A stretch of 64,000 nt of DNA from Niabella soli DSM 19437 (lineage in GTDB: Bacteria > Bacteroidota > Bacteroidia > Chitinophagales > Chitinophagaceae): the NCBI RefSeq assembly GCF_000243115.2, contig NZ_CP007035.1, forward strand, positions 2,294,001 to 2,358,000, in the 5' to 3' direction. The position numbers were made by a program, and so were the translations under genes. Below are positions 52,548 to 62,365 of the stretch, piece after piece; position 1 is the stretch's first letter, and every line of letters starts with the position of its first letter. The notes beneath the pieces were generated by a model that saw only the letters and a program-made list of their open reading frames with translations, did not search any database and had not been told where the DNA came from.

Positions 52548-54332
52548 TTATTTTATCGGTTCGGCAATAATTGATTTCAGCTTGAACAATTCTTTCCCCT
52601 GTTTATAAGGTTTTACAACAATACGATAGATCCCCGGTTTTACAACTGTAAAAATGGCCACAGGATGTTTTATAAATAGAAGCGGCGCTTTGCGGTCATA
52701 TGCTGATGTGCGCAGGGTGCGGTACAAAAAAGTCTTGCCATCTATTTCCAGGCTGCCCTCCTGGTTGGCACTTTCCTGCGGGCAGGCATATTCCAGTATC
52801 AGTTTGTAATCCCCGGGGTCGGTGATTCGTACGGTAAATGCGGCTGCATCGCCGGGGCTCAGCATGTCCGTTACGCAAGTGGTGTGTTTCCAGTCGCCAT
52901 AATAATGACTATAGGTGAGCGACTGTACTTTTGCATTACCACTGGTTTTTGCAAAGATGGCCCCCACAGGATTATTGTCAAAAGCAGCCGAAACCGTTAC
53001 AGGGGCCGAAGCATTATATGCCGGGGCCGTTCCTTTGTATTCCACTACCAGCACAGCGTTGGGGCTGTGAATATTTTTAACAGTAGTCATATTCACATAA
53101 AGATCCGTACTCTTTTGTGTAAACGGGAGATTCATTTTTCCATCGAGGGCATACACTTTTGAAGCAGTATTTGTAAACCCCGGCACCAACACTGTATCAT
53201 TCCCCGGGCGGTTCAGGATATGCAAAAACAACCTGCCCGGCTTTGCCGTGGTAACGCCCCAGGGCTGCGCCGGAATAAATCCGGCGGTAGAAGCATAAAT
53301 ACTCTCCCCGTTTTTTTGCAGCCATGCGCCTGTAGCTTTCAGATACTTTACTGAATAATAAGGTATAGTACCCAGGCCATCGGGGCCCACATTTAACATC
53401 AGGTTTCCGCCTTTGGAAGCTACATTGGCGAGCAGTTCAATAATCTCGTCCGACGATTTAAAATTCATATCGTGCGCGATATAACCCCAGGAATCATTAT
53501 GGGTATAGATCGACTCCCAGGCGCCGGCAATCGGAACGGGAGGTACTTCCGAATCGCCGAAATCCTTGTAATCGCCCAGGCCCTGTCCTACCCGGCTGCT
53601 GAATAAACTTTTGGGCTGCAGCTTGCGCAATTCATTTATAAAGCGCTGCGTTTGCTCTTTGGTCATACCCCCGGGTGTATCAAACCATACAATGCCCAAA
53701 GGTCCGTAATTCGTCAGCAGCTCTTTCAGTTGCGGAATAGCTTTATCGCGATAGTATTGCTGGTAATCCTTTTTTGATTCATCAAAATCCCAGGTGTTTC
53801 TTCCCCCATTGGGTTCATGCCAATCCTGGAACTGGGAGTAATAAAACCCGAATTGTATGCCCCTCATTCGCGTAGCTTCAGACAAGGCTTTCATCGGGTC
53901 CTTTTTATATGGAGTGGCGTCCACGATATCAAAATTGGTTACTTTGGAATCAAACATCGAAAAGCCTTCGTGATGTTTGGCGGTTATGACCATATATTTC
54001 ACACCGGCATCTTTTGCCAGTTGCGCCCACTCATCCGCATTAAAATTTACGGGATCGAAGGTCGCCGCAACCTTATCGTATTTACGAACGGGTATCCTGG
54101 CCTGGTTCATGATCCATTCGCCACTGCCATAATAATTCTTACCCTTCCAGGTTCCGGCCAATTTTGAATAAAGCCCCCAATGAATAAACAAACCAAACTT
54201 CGCATCTTTAAACCATTGAATATTGGGATGTTCCTTTTTTGACGCGGTGCTATCCCACATTTCTTCCATACCCTGCGCCCCGGCTGCCAAACCAGCCACA
54301 ACAAAACATCCTATAAATAAAATTCGTTTCAT
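52548..54332 (-). CDS. GH29 alpha-L-fucosidase with C-terminal accessory domain
   Basis: 594 residues with a signal peptide. The GH29 barrel is clear: WFKDAKFGLFIHWGLYSKLAG, YMVITAKHHEGFSMFDS, and GPLGIVWFDTPGG, where Asp218 fits the nucleophile position. GGNLMLNVGPDGLGTIP is the late-barrel signature. A beta-sandwich domain follows, and the last 120 residues look like an extra galactose-binding-like module (YKLILEYACPQESANQEGSLEIDGKTF). It should release alpha-linked fucose from glycans. It is secreted to the periplasm or beyond. The gene is 4 bp upstream of the esterase gene. Confidence 0.93.
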   Translation of the reverse strand: MKRILFIGCFVVAGLAAGAQGMEEMWDSTASKKEHPNIQWFKDAKFGLFIHWGLYSKLAGTWKGKNYYGSGEWIMNQARIPVRKYDKVAATFDPVNFNADEWAQLAKDAGVKYMVITAKHHEGFSMFDSKVTNFDIVDATPYKKDPMKALSEATRMRGIQFGFYYSQFQDWHEPNGGRNTWDFDESKKDYQQYYRDKAIPQLKELLTNYGPLGIVWFDTPGGMTKEQTQRFINELRKLQPKSLFSSRVGQGLGDYKDFGDSEVPPVPIAGAWESIYTHNDSWGYIAHDMNFKSSDEIIELLANVASKGGNLMLNVGPDGLGTIPYYSVKYLKATGAWLQKNGESIYASTAGFIPAQPWGVTTAKPGRLFLHILNRPGNDTVLVPGFTNTASKVYALDGKMNLPFTQKSTDLYVNMTTVKNIHSPNAVLVVEYKGTAPAYNASAPVTVSAAFDNNPVGAIFAKTSGNAKVQSLTYSHYYGDWKHTTCVTDMLSPGDAAAFTVRITDPGDYKLILEYACPQESANQEGSLEIDGKTFLYRTLRTSAYDRKAPLLFIKHPVAIFTVVKPGIYRIVVKPYKQGKELFKLKSIIAEPIK

Positions 54333-54369
54333 ATATTTTTTTAATTGCCGCCAAAGGCGACAGAATATT

Positions 54370-54394
54370 CATTCGAGGCAAGATGCCTCGAATG
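54370..54394. repeat. 11-bp perfect hairpin in an operon spacer
   Basis: CATTCGAGGCA pairs perfectly with TGCCTCGAATG over a 3-nt loop, beside a second small hairpin CGCC-AAA-GGCG (near 54350). It lies between the bifunctional esterase and GH29 genes and could attenuate transcription or stabilise the mRNA. Confidence 0.7.
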
Positions 54395-54428
54395 GCCGCG
54401 ATCGTCCCAAACTTACCGCCAGGCCACC

Positions 54429-56393
54429 TTACCGGTTTACAAGAAAATGAACGATCCGAACCGCATTCCCCTTTGAACCTACGTTCTTTTCATCAGCAAT
54501 GACTATGCTTAACCGGTGCGTTCCTTTTGATAATCCGTCGCCCAATAACACATACCAGGGCAGGTGCAGGCCATTGCTCCATTGTGTATACAGCTCAATT
54601 TTTTTCCATTCCTTTCCGTCAATAGAATAGCGGATCATACCGGCATCGGGGCCCGAGAGCACGGCAATGCCGATAGCCGTCCCGCTGAAGGGCAGCTCCA
54701 GCGTTGCCCCCGGAGCTATCCCTTCCAACACCGGCAGGTTCACAAACCCGGGACGCGTGTGTACCCCATCTTTGGGCCTCCAGGAAGGATCCAATATAAA
54801 GCCTTTTTTTAAAGCCGCTTTTTCCACGGAGATATAGGCCCCAGTCCTATAACTTTTGGTATCCAGTATTTTGGGCAAGACCGTTTTTACCGGACCCGAA
54901 GTTTCGTTTTTGTCAAAGGCCTTATCTAATAAGGTTTCAATCGCCTGCGCGTATAATGCCTGCCCGAAAGGCGACGGGTGCAGGTTTTTAAAATCGCCTT
55001 CCCAGGTAAATTCTTTATTTTGGATGCGTTCATACACTTCCTTTGCCAGATTGATAAAGGGAAGCTGGTAATAACGCGCCAGCCGTTCATGTAACTGAAT
55101 CTCCCCCGGTATTTTTCCTGCTGCATAATCCGCCAGTTTAAACTCGTCTGCAAACCCCATCAGCACCATATTCATATAAGGGTTCGCTGCCAACGCATGC
55201 CGGATAATCCCTTCCAACGCCCGTTGCTGCGTAACCGCCGGAGTTCCGTTCACATAATCATTTACGGCCGACTCAATAAATAACAGATCCACCCGCCCTT
55301 TATCCAACACATCCTGTTGCAACCGGAATACATGCGGCAGGCTGCCCAAAGAAGGGATGCCTGCATTGATAAAAGTAAAATGAACATCAGGGTAGCGCTG
55401 TGCCAACCAGGTACATACCCGGTCACGCCAGCCCGTCATATTGGTAATAGAGCCTCCTAAAAACGCCACAGTAACCGCTTGTTTTTTCCGGATCCGCTCC
55501 AGCACATTATTCAAATTTCCGAACCGTTGTATAAACCGCTCTTCCGGCAGTGGATCTTTCACCGGGATGCAGTTAGCATACATAAAAGCGGCTAATTTTT
55601 CCGGTTGTTCAATGGTGAAATGATGCCCGCTCAATTCCTGTGGCCCTCTTGTCATGGGAACCACCCTGGCCGGACCTCCATTACTGATATAATTTTGAAC
55701 AAGGAGGCCCGTATTTTCAGTGTAAGGAACAATGCTGTCTTTTAAGCCGATCACATGCAGGATGGGCACCTTGTATGCCGCTAACGTTTCCAGGTTATCC
55801 TTTGGCTGATCTTTATACTCCCAAGCCTGCGCTTCTGTAATGCCGAAAACTTTTAATAGTTTTTCCCAGTCGGCCTTTGATCCTTTGCCTTTTCCCTTAC
55901 CGGCCGGCCAACTGGTAAAATCACAAACAGGCGCTTCTGCATAGATACAGCTTACTTTGGAGGGGTTTCTTTTGGCCCAGGCATAGGCATACAGTCCGCC
56001 CCTGCTAACCGCTTCCAATGCAGGTTTTGGGGCAAATTGTTTCTTCGTGGTAAGGTATTTATAAAGATCGTCCCATACATTTACGGCGGTGTAATGACCA
56101 AACAGATCCGGCGCTTTTACATACGCAATATAAAAGCCGCGCTCCAGCAATATACTGTCCATATCCGTATGCCAGTCGGGAAAATAGGCCCGCCATACCC
56201 AGGGGTTACCTGCGGCAGGTTTTGCAGGCGCTACATACCAGGCATTATGGCCGTTTATTGCAAAACTGTGTTTGTTGAATTTTTTCCAACGGGTATCTTT
56301 TTCATTTGTGATTGTTTGCGCGCTGCAACGGAAGGCAGTTGCCAACACCAACGAAAACAAAAATCCTATTGCTATTTTTATTTGCTTCTTCAC
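54429..56393 (-). CDS. Bifunctional esterase: alpha/beta hydrolase + SGNH hydrolase + beta module
   Basis: 654 residues with a signal peptide. Domain 1 (about 35-275) is an alpha/beta hydrolase: nucleophile elbow VSRGG (Ser130), acid region LKDSIVPYTENT (Asp219), and His near GHHFT (257/258). Domain 2 (about 305-490) is an SGNH/GDSL esterase: TVAFLGGSITN (Ser315), ESAVNDYVNG, and HPSPFGQALYAQAI with the Ser-His/Asp-x-His type C-terminal block. Domain 3 (about 520-654) is a beta-sandwich, possibly carbohydrate-binding. Both active sites look intact, so it may remove two kinds of acyl group. It is in the minus-strand carbohydrate operon, 24 bp after the GH95-like gene. Confidence 0.85.
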   Translation of the reverse strand: MKKQIKIAIGFLFSLVLATAFRCSAQTITNEKDTRWKKFNKHSFAINGHNAWYVAPAKPAAGNPWVWRAYFPDWHTDMDSILLERGFYIAYVKAPDLFGHYTAVNVWDDLYKYLTTKKQFAPKPALEAVSRGGLYAYAWAKRNPSKVSCIYAEAPVCDFTSWPAGKGKGKGSKADWEKLLKVFGITEAQAWEYKDQPKDNLETLAAYKVPILHVIGLKDSIVPYTENTGLLVQNYISNGGPARVVPMTRGPQELSGHHFTIEQPEKLAAFMYANCIPVKDPLPEERFIQRFGNLNNVLERIRKKQAVTVAFLGGSITNMTGWRDRVCTWLAQRYPDVHFTFINAGIPSLGSLPHVFRLQQDVLDKGRVDLLFIESAVNDYVNGTPAVTQQRALEGIIRHALAANPYMNMVLMGFADEFKLADYAAGKIPGEIQLHERLARYYQLPFINLAKEVYERIQNKEFTWEGDFKNLHPSPFGQALYAQAIETLLDKAFDKNETSGPVKTVLPKILDTKSYRTGAYISVEKAALKKGFILDPSWRPKDGVHTRPGFVNLPVLEGIAPGATLELPFSGTAIGIAVLSGPDAGMIRYSIDGKEWKKIELYTQWSNGLHLPWYVLLGDGLSKGTHRLSIVIADEKNVGSKGNAVRIVHFLVNR

Positions 56394-56417
56394 TTTATGA
56401 TTCTGTTCAATTAAACA

Positions 56418-58955
56418 CTAAAATAATTTTGGCGACAACCGGGCTCCCGCTATTCCTTTCGGCACCAGCATAAAATGATCGTTCTGTGCAGTATTAAATA
56501 CAAGCACTGTTTCCTTTGATTCCTGCAGCAGCGCTCCATTTTTATAAATACGCACCAGCCTCCCGCTCCATGGGTTACGTACCCGGCACGCTGCTCCTGC
56601 ATTTGATCTTATGGCAACAAATTCAACTTCCCGGTTTTTGAGTGAAGCCGTTGTCAAAAAATTACCGCGGCACAATAGCGTAAACTGAGCATTCCATTCT
56701 TTGGGCCACGCGGCAAACACCTCAATAACCGGGTCCGCCCCCGGACCCGGAGGAGCGCTCTGGCAAAGACTTTGCTGCAAGGCATCGGCCATCCTTCCAA
56801 TGCGCTGAATATTGGTGGTAAAAAAGCCTTCGCTCAGATCCATCCGGTTTTCCATTACATGGATGCGCCCATTTCCCTTTAACATATTTGGCAGCAGGTA
56901 TTTGATCGCATCTGCGCGGCCCAGCACCGCTGCGGCTGCGGGTATTTTGGACAATATATGCGGGAACGTAGCTGCGGCATTACGCTCCTTAAAATAGGCA
57001 TCAAATGTATTATTGGCAATACGTACCAGATCCCGGTTTCCGCCTTTATTACACAGGTCAAAAAACCACACCGGCATGGTATTCCCGTCCGGTAAACGTT
57101 GCCCAAAGCCTCTTACCTGACTTATGGATCTTTTGGCACCCACCCAAACCTCCGGCTGTTGCCGCATACCCGGGTAATCTTTTGAAGAAGGCAATGGCGA
57201 CAAATGGTTGAACACCTCCTTCCAGATGGAACGCAGATCTGCATCGACATTTAATAGTTCTGATGCTTTTATAGCGGCGGGGAATATTCCCATCATGGCC
57301 GAAATTTCTTCCACAGGGTTTTCCGCATCCCAGATAGACTCATTATCATTTACATGCTGAATAAAGTAGTTACCATCTTTTCCTTTCCTGAAATTGGGAA
57401 AATTGCGATAAAATTCGGCAATACCTTTTAAAAGCGGATAGGCCAGATCGCGCAGCCATTCCCGGTCCTGCGTATATTCATAGCGCTGCCAGTACTGGTA
57501 AGCGATCTTTGCACCTCTTGAAAAAATATGATTGACCGGACCAAAAGGCCCATCGCCCCTGTCAATATACTCCCAGCGCCCATTTTTCCACTGACCGGTA
57601 AACTTCCAGTTCCAGCGGGATAAAAAAGGTTGTTTGGTAAAGGCGTAATTCATAAAGGATGCAGAACGATTGGCCCAGGGCTTTTTCAACAAATACAATT
57701 CACGCATCTCCGATGCAATGGAATCGGGCAGTGCGGGTACCCCATCAAAACCGACGGTTTCCGGTATATATACCCCTTTGGATCCCCATTGTTGTTCTGC
57801 TGCTTTTTGAAACGAAGGGATCGCGGCGGTATACATATGAAACATTGGATCCATTAATTCCAGGTGATTTGTTGGGAATAATGCCTCATAATAACAACTT
57901 TGATTAGCACCCCAGAAAGCGCCACCCCACTGGCGCGCATCTCCACCGGTAGTCCAGAGCATCCCGTTGAACTTAACAGGATACGCGCCCCTTGAACTGG
58001 ACGCCATTACGTATAAAAAATAAGTATAGTTCTTTTCTATTTCGCCGGCAACGCCGTCTGCACCGGATAACTGTATAAAGGACTGTGCCCAGAACGCCGC
58101 CCACCATTTTTTATTAGACTTGTATAGCGGCTCAAACCCCTTCTGCATCGCTGCTTCCAGTTTGAGAATAGCCGCTGCCGCTATATCTTCTGTAGCATCA
58201 AAAGAAGCAGCGCTGGCAATAAAAACAGCAGATGTGTTTGTTCCATTTGTTTTTTTCAGTTGCACGGTAAGATCGTTAGTGATCTCGGCGAAGGTGTTGC
58301 CCGATAGCCCGATAGCAACCGCTGAGCTACAATAATATTCTTTTTCTTTAAACACCTGGGTTAGGACAATGTAGCGGCCTTTTATTTCCACTTTTGACCG
58401 GGCAGCATGATCTCCCCGCAGGGTCACCGGCATCCGCAGCATCCGCAGCTTCACTGCCAGTGCCGCATTTGTTTTTCTTTGATCATTGACCTGCACCGCC
58501 ATAACATCCTGCTCGTTCCAGGCAATAATTTTTGCCGTTACCAACTGACCCTGCACGGCGGAAACGGCATCATAACAGGAGAGCTCTTGTTTAAAGCTAG
58601 CGCCGTTGAATACCGGCTGTTCAAAATCAAGATCCACAAAACCCGCGCCACCGCAATAATCCGTATTGCGCTGGTAAAAATTATCTGTTGCGGAATTGTT
58701 CCCAAAAATATCCACCCGGTTGATCTGCATTCTTATCTGAGAAGGCGTGGTCCATACAAGACTTCCCATACGCCCGTTGCCAATGGGTTGCCCCGCCTCA
58801 CTACGGGAGGCTGGTTTGTTGTATATAAGATCGGCACGGCTAACCAACTGTTTATAGTCTGGTGTACGAAGTACCGGAACAGGTTGCCCTTTTACCGGTT
58901 GTTCGACCAGTAGAAAATAAATACTTAATATTAGCAGGCCCTTTATCTTTCCCAT
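56418..58955 (-). CDS. GH95-like glycoside hydrolase (DUF5703-like N-terminal domain)
   Basis: 845 residues from ATG 58955 (MGKIKGLLILSIYFLL... signal peptide). The upstream ATG at 59024 would overlap the preceding gene and add 23 residues before the signal. The N-terminal beta-sandwich has AGQPIGNGRMGSLVWTTPSQIRMQINRVDIFGN, which resembles the DUF5703/GH95 start. The central part has (alpha/alpha)6-barrel features: GGDARQWGGAFWGANQSCYYEALFPTN, then IQHVNDNESIWDAENPVEEISAMMGIFP. GH95 members are alpha-L-fucosidases or alpha-L-galactosidases. This sequence is only distantly like them, so the specificity is not certain. Confidence 0.65.
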   Translation of the reverse strand: MGKIKGLLILSIYFLLVEQPVKGQPVPVLRTPDYKQLVSRADLIYNKPASRSEAGQPIGNGRMGSLVWTTPSQIRMQINRVDIFGNNSATDNFYQRNTDYCGGAGFVDLDFEQPVFNGASFKQELSCYDAVSAVQGQLVTAKIIAWNEQDVMAVQVNDQRKTNAALAVKLRMLRMPVTLRGDHAARSKVEIKGRYIVLTQVFKEKEYYCSSAVAIGLSGNTFAEITNDLTVQLKKTNGTNTSAVFIASAASFDATEDIAAAAILKLEAAMQKGFEPLYKSNKKWWAAFWAQSFIQLSGADGVAGEIEKNYTYFLYVMASSSRGAYPVKFNGMLWTTGGDARQWGGAFWGANQSCYYEALFPTNHLELMDPMFHMYTAAIPSFQKAAEQQWGSKGVYIPETVGFDGVPALPDSIASEMRELYLLKKPWANRSASFMNYAFTKQPFLSRWNWKFTGQWKNGRWEYIDRGDGPFGPVNHIFSRGAKIAYQYWQRYEYTQDREWLRDLAYPLLKGIAEFYRNFPNFRKGKDGNYFIQHVNDNESIWDAENPVEEISAMMGIFPAAIKASELLNVDADLRSIWKEVFNHLSPLPSSKDYPGMRQQPEVWVGAKRSISQVRGFGQRLPDGNTMPVWFFDLCNKGGNRDLVRIANNTFDAYFKERNAAATFPHILSKIPAAAAVLGRADAIKYLLPNMLKGNGRIHVMENRMDLSEGFFTTNIQRIGRMADALQQSLCQSAPPGPGADPVIEVFAAWPKEWNAQFTLLCRGNFLTTASLKNREVEFVAIRSNAGAACRVRNPWSGRLVRIYKNGALLQESKETVLVFNTAQNDHFMLVPKGIAGARLSPKLF

Positions 58956-59004
58956 GATCCACTGCTCAATTTTCCATTTTATCTGATGAAGGGTACAAAG
59001 AAGA

Positions 59005-60561
59005 TTATTTTTCAGTATACCCAATATGCTGCAACGCTGTATTACCGAGGCGCTCCTTCAACTGCTCCAGGTAAAGGCTTTTTGGGGTAACCGGATGACC
59101 ATGAGCATCGTAAACACCTTCTGCCAAAAGCGGCGCTTTATTAAAGGGCATGGCATTTTTTCTGCGCGTTCCAACCGAACCAATCACCCAGTTAAAAGCG
59201 CCTGGCGGCTGCTGGTTCAAATAGGAATGTGCTTTACAATTCCAGGCAACGGCCCAGCCAATAGCCCACCCGTGTCCGGAGCCCATTTCTCCGCGGTTCA
59301 TAAAATCAATACCTCCATCCGGCACCGTGCAACCATCTATTAAAAGCCCCGTTGCCCAACGCTGGTGAGGTTGAATCCATCCATTGCCTTTAAAGGTACA
59401 ATTCAAAAGCACAATTGGTCCGCTTACTTTTGCGCCCGTTGCCAGGAAAAACACATTATCGCCCTGGATGGTGCACCGGTTAAAGAACAACTGGGCGCCA
59501 TCCGCTGCCAGGTCCGCAGGTTTGGCGGCCCCGATCGTTGGTACTGTATGCAGTATCTGCACCGCATCAACTGTAATTCTTTTTCCTGAAATCCCGATAC
59601 TGTTAACAGTATTCCGGATCTGCACATTCCGGATCCAGCCGTCGGTAAGCCCGCGCGTGCGGATGGCCGAATGATGCCCCTGGCTGATCGTCACCGATTG
59701 TTCCGGCGCTTCAATCTGCAGGTCTTCGATCCCAGCATTTTGCAGTCCTCCGCTTTTTATTATTTTCTGAAGGATGGCTCCTGGTTTTATAAAAGCCGCA
59801 TCATAATTATCTGTAAAAGGGACATCGACGGTTATGGTATTCCCGTTTATTGCCTTTATGGTTCGTTCTACGGAAAGCTCGCCGGTGATCCAGGTTTGCT
59901 TTTTCTTATTACGCACCAGTGTGTCCATGCCCATAAAATGCACCCATTCCTGCGTTATGGGTTTCGAGATCATCACTATATCCCCTGCTTTAAAACCCCG
60001 GGCATCCGAAACGGTTAAAACATTCGCTCCCGACGGGATATAGGTATCTGTAACTGCTATCCCGGCGCCTTCCGGTTTAGTCTGGACAGGAGCTTCCAAC
60101 CTGATGCCCACATGCGGCGGACCCGTCATCAAAATTTTTGAGCCGGCGCCGCTGCCTCTTAGCACCACCCCGCTGTTTTTAATAATAACCGGCTGTGCAC
60201 AGGGAAACGAACCGGGAGCTAAAACCACCGCTCCCCGGAAACCATTTTTTAGGGGCAAATTGCCTATTGAATCAATGGCATGTTGGATCATTGCTGCATT
60301 ATCGCCTTCAACAGGATAGAGCGTAGTTACCGCCTCCACGTGGGGTATTGCAACACCACCGCCACCATAGCCTGCATAAGAGAAATCCATGATCCGGTCG
60401 CCACGTGGTGTTTGCTTATATTGCAATCGCCCCTTTTTCAGTTGTACCCATGCGCTTTGCGCCAATTGGGCCTTTTGGGCTTGCAATTGAAATGCCGTTA
60501 AAAATACAAAAGTGGCGAGCAGGGATGATCTTCTCTGAATGATAAACATGATTCCTGGCAT
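59005..60561 (-). CDS. Right-handed beta-helix protein, pectate-lyase-superfamily-like (paralogue of the gene at 48333)
   Basis: 518 residues; ATG 60549 is an alternative start that sits closer to the signal peptide (LLATFVFLTAFQLQAQ). It shares the whole layout with the plus-strand paralogue: a start like QTPRGDRIMDFSYAGYGGGGVAIPHV, a helical turn AAMIQHAIDSIGNLPLKNGFRGAVVLAPGSFP, QPHQRWATGLLIDG and MNRGEMGSGHGWAIG. The conserved Arg/His-rich blocks in the C-terminal third are a candidate active site. It is likely an uncharacterised lyase or hydrolase of the pectic group. It precedes the GH95-like gene in the operon. Confidence 0.7.
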   Translation of the reverse strand: MPGIMFIIQRRSSLLATFVFLTAFQLQAQKAQLAQSAWVQLKKGRLQYKQTPRGDRIMDFSYAGYGGGGVAIPHVEAVTTLYPVEGDNAAMIQHAIDSIGNLPLKNGFRGAVVLAPGSFPCAQPVIIKNSGVVLRGSGAGSKILMTGPPHVGIRLEAPVQTKPEGAGIAVTDTYIPSGANVLTVSDARGFKAGDIVMISKPITQEWVHFMGMDTLVRNKKKQTWITGELSVERTIKAINGNTITVDVPFTDNYDAAFIKPGAILQKIIKSGGLQNAGIEDLQIEAPEQSVTISQGHHSAIRTRGLTDGWIRNVQIRNTVNSIGISGKRITVDAVQILHTVPTIGAAKPADLAADGAQLFFNRCTIQGDNVFFLATGAKVSGPIVLLNCTFKGNGWIQPHQRWATGLLIDGCTVPDGGIDFMNRGEMGSGHGWAIGWAVAWNCKAHSYLNQQPPGAFNWVIGSVGTRRKNAMPFNKAPLLAEGVYDAHGHPVTPKSLYLEQLKERLGNTALQHIGYTEK

Positions 60562-60800
60562 CTATAGAAATATTGAATTGCGTTTGTTTAACCTTTCATT
60601 TGAATAGTGTTTCCCACAGATAAGCGCTGATCTTTTTCGCAGATAAATCTGAAAATCAATCAGCGAATAGCTGCGTTGCATTTTGATCTGCTCAGACCAG
60701 CGGAACATTAAAGTTCGTTTAATTGAATAAAAACCATTAGAAAGTTAAGATTCATTAAGTCCTGAAAATTTAATTCATTGTCCGCACCTGCAAATCAGCA
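60562..60800. other. Operon spacer with CGCAGATAA/CGCTGAT-type repeat
   Basis: No gene is visible. At 60604-60680 it carries the CAGATAAGCGCTGAT / CGCAGATAA repeat also seen at 1309-1353 and 35283-35390. An internal promoter for the beta-helix gene may lie here, but no TAnnTTTG was found. Confidence 0.55.
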
Positions 60801-62348
60801 CTACCTCTTTTTCATTCCCGGGGGGAGTTGATTTTCTTTTGAATTAATTTCTCCTTTACTAATACCATCTGCTTTTATAAAAACTTCAGGGCCGGCTCCC
60901 ACCTTCGATCTTTCAATAACGACATCACGCGACGTTTTTATTTCAAATACGGATACGGCACCCTTTGTTGCGGGGAGCACACTCCCCTGCATCCGCAGTT
61001 GCTGCGCATCCTGCAGCAATACCGCGGGGCGCCCGTCGCTCCTGCGCAACCGGAAAGAAACATTTTTTATGTTAATATTACTGACATGCCGCGCCCAGAT
61101 ACCATAGGCAGGAATCACCGGGCCAAAGGTTTTTACTTCCGGGTACTTATCAATGGCTTCCGGAACATCTGCGCCCGCCTCATCAGCAGTACCGCCGCCG
61201 GGCAATTCGATCCGGATATTCTCTAATGTAACCCCGGATAATTTGTGTTCCGGTATACCCGTAATAAGAATACCCGACGCAGCTTTCAATTGGGTACTGT
61301 CCGCAGATACGGCTTCTATATTTTTCAATACTACCTTTTCAAACAATCCGGTTTTTTGCTGCACATCCTGCCCTTTACGGAAAACGCTCAACCGGACGCC
61401 CAGGCGCAATAAGATGGGGGTGCGGATATTCATCATCTTAATATCAGAAATAATAACATTACGTATCTGCGCACCATCCACCGATAATAATTTAATACCC
61501 CCGTTCTTTGTATCATAAATAACGCAGTTCCTTATGCTGATGTTTTCAAACCCCGCCATGGATTCCGTTCCCATCTTTATACCTGCCTGGTTACTTTTCA
61601 GCTTCATATCGCTAACGATGATATTATTGCATTTCATTTTACTGGAGGTCGTTTTAAAACACAAGGCATCATCGCCACTCACAATATCGCAATTACTGAT
61701 CCGTACTTCCTGGCAACCATCAATATCGATCCCATCATTGTGTGCCACGCCGGTGCTCCGTATTTTCAACTGTTCCAGTTGCAGGTTCCTGCTTTGAAAA
61801 TAATGGGAGGTCCAGGCTGCTGAATAGTTCAATGAAACGCCTTTTACCAGCACGCCATCGCATCGCACCACCCGCAGCAGAAAAGGACGGCGCCCCCAAC
61901 GCTGACTTTCCGGACGCGTATCGGTAAGGATCTGGCGTTCTTTTAATTTTGATCCCTGCCCGTCGACACCGCCTGCTCCCACGATACCGACATTTTTTAC
62001 ATCAACGGCTGCAATCAGCGCCCAGCCTACATCCACACCCAATCCGTCTTTGAAAGGATCAGGATTGGTATAATCATTCACATCCGTACTCCCGATGATC
62101 CAGGCGTCCTTCTCTAACTGAAGCGTCACATTATTTTTTAACAAGACGGTGCCAGACACATAACGGCCCGCAGGGAATATAACATGCCCGCCTCCTTTTG
62201 CATTGCATGCGTCAATGGCCTTCTGGATCGCGACGGTATTTAAAGTAGTGCCATCCCCTTTTGCACCATAATCGGTCACTTTTATATCGGCTGCCTGTGC
62301 CGCAAAGCCAAGGAACAACAACAGTAAGAGCAAACAATTTTTTTTCAT
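60801..62348 (-). CDS. GH28 family polygalacturonase-like glycoside hydrolase
   Basis: 515 residues with a signal peptide (LLLLLLFLGFAAQA). The beta-helix start KVTDYGAKGDGTTLNTVAIQKAIDACNAKGGGHVIFPAGRY is typical of GH28. The active-site row is visible: HNDGIDIDGCQ (about residue 205, Asp) and SGDDALCFKTT (Asp-Asp about residue 225). Enzymes of this family cleave galacturonic-acid linkages in homogalacturonan, rhamnogalacturonan or xylogalacturonan. The C-terminal ~150 residues extend beyond the minimal helix. It is 17 bp downstream of the second GH29 gene and is cotranscribed. Confidence 0.88.
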   Translation of the reverse strand: MKKNCLLLLLLFLGFAAQAADIKVTDYGAKGDGTTLNTVAIQKAIDACNAKGGGHVIFPAGRYVSGTVLLKNNVTLQLEKDAWIIGSTDVNDYTNPDPFKDGLGVDVGWALIAAVDVKNVGIVGAGGVDGQGSKLKERQILTDTRPESQRWGRRPFLLRVVRCDGVLVKGVSLNYSAAWTSHYFQSRNLQLEQLKIRSTGVAHNDGIDIDGCQEVRISNCDIVSGDDALCFKTTSSKMKCNNIIVSDMKLKSNQAGIKMGTESMAGFENISIRNCVIYDTKNGGIKLLSVDGAQIRNVIISDIKMMNIRTPILLRLGVRLSVFRKGQDVQQKTGLFEKVVLKNIEAVSADSTQLKAASGILITGIPEHKLSGVTLENIRIELPGGGTADEAGADVPEAIDKYPEVKTFGPVIPAYGIWARHVSNINIKNVSFRLRRSDGRPAVLLQDAQQLRMQGSVLPATKGAVSVFEIKTSRDVVIERSKVGAGPEVFIKADGISKGEINSKENQLPPGMKKR

Positions 62349-62365
62349 ATCAACAGGAACCCGGC

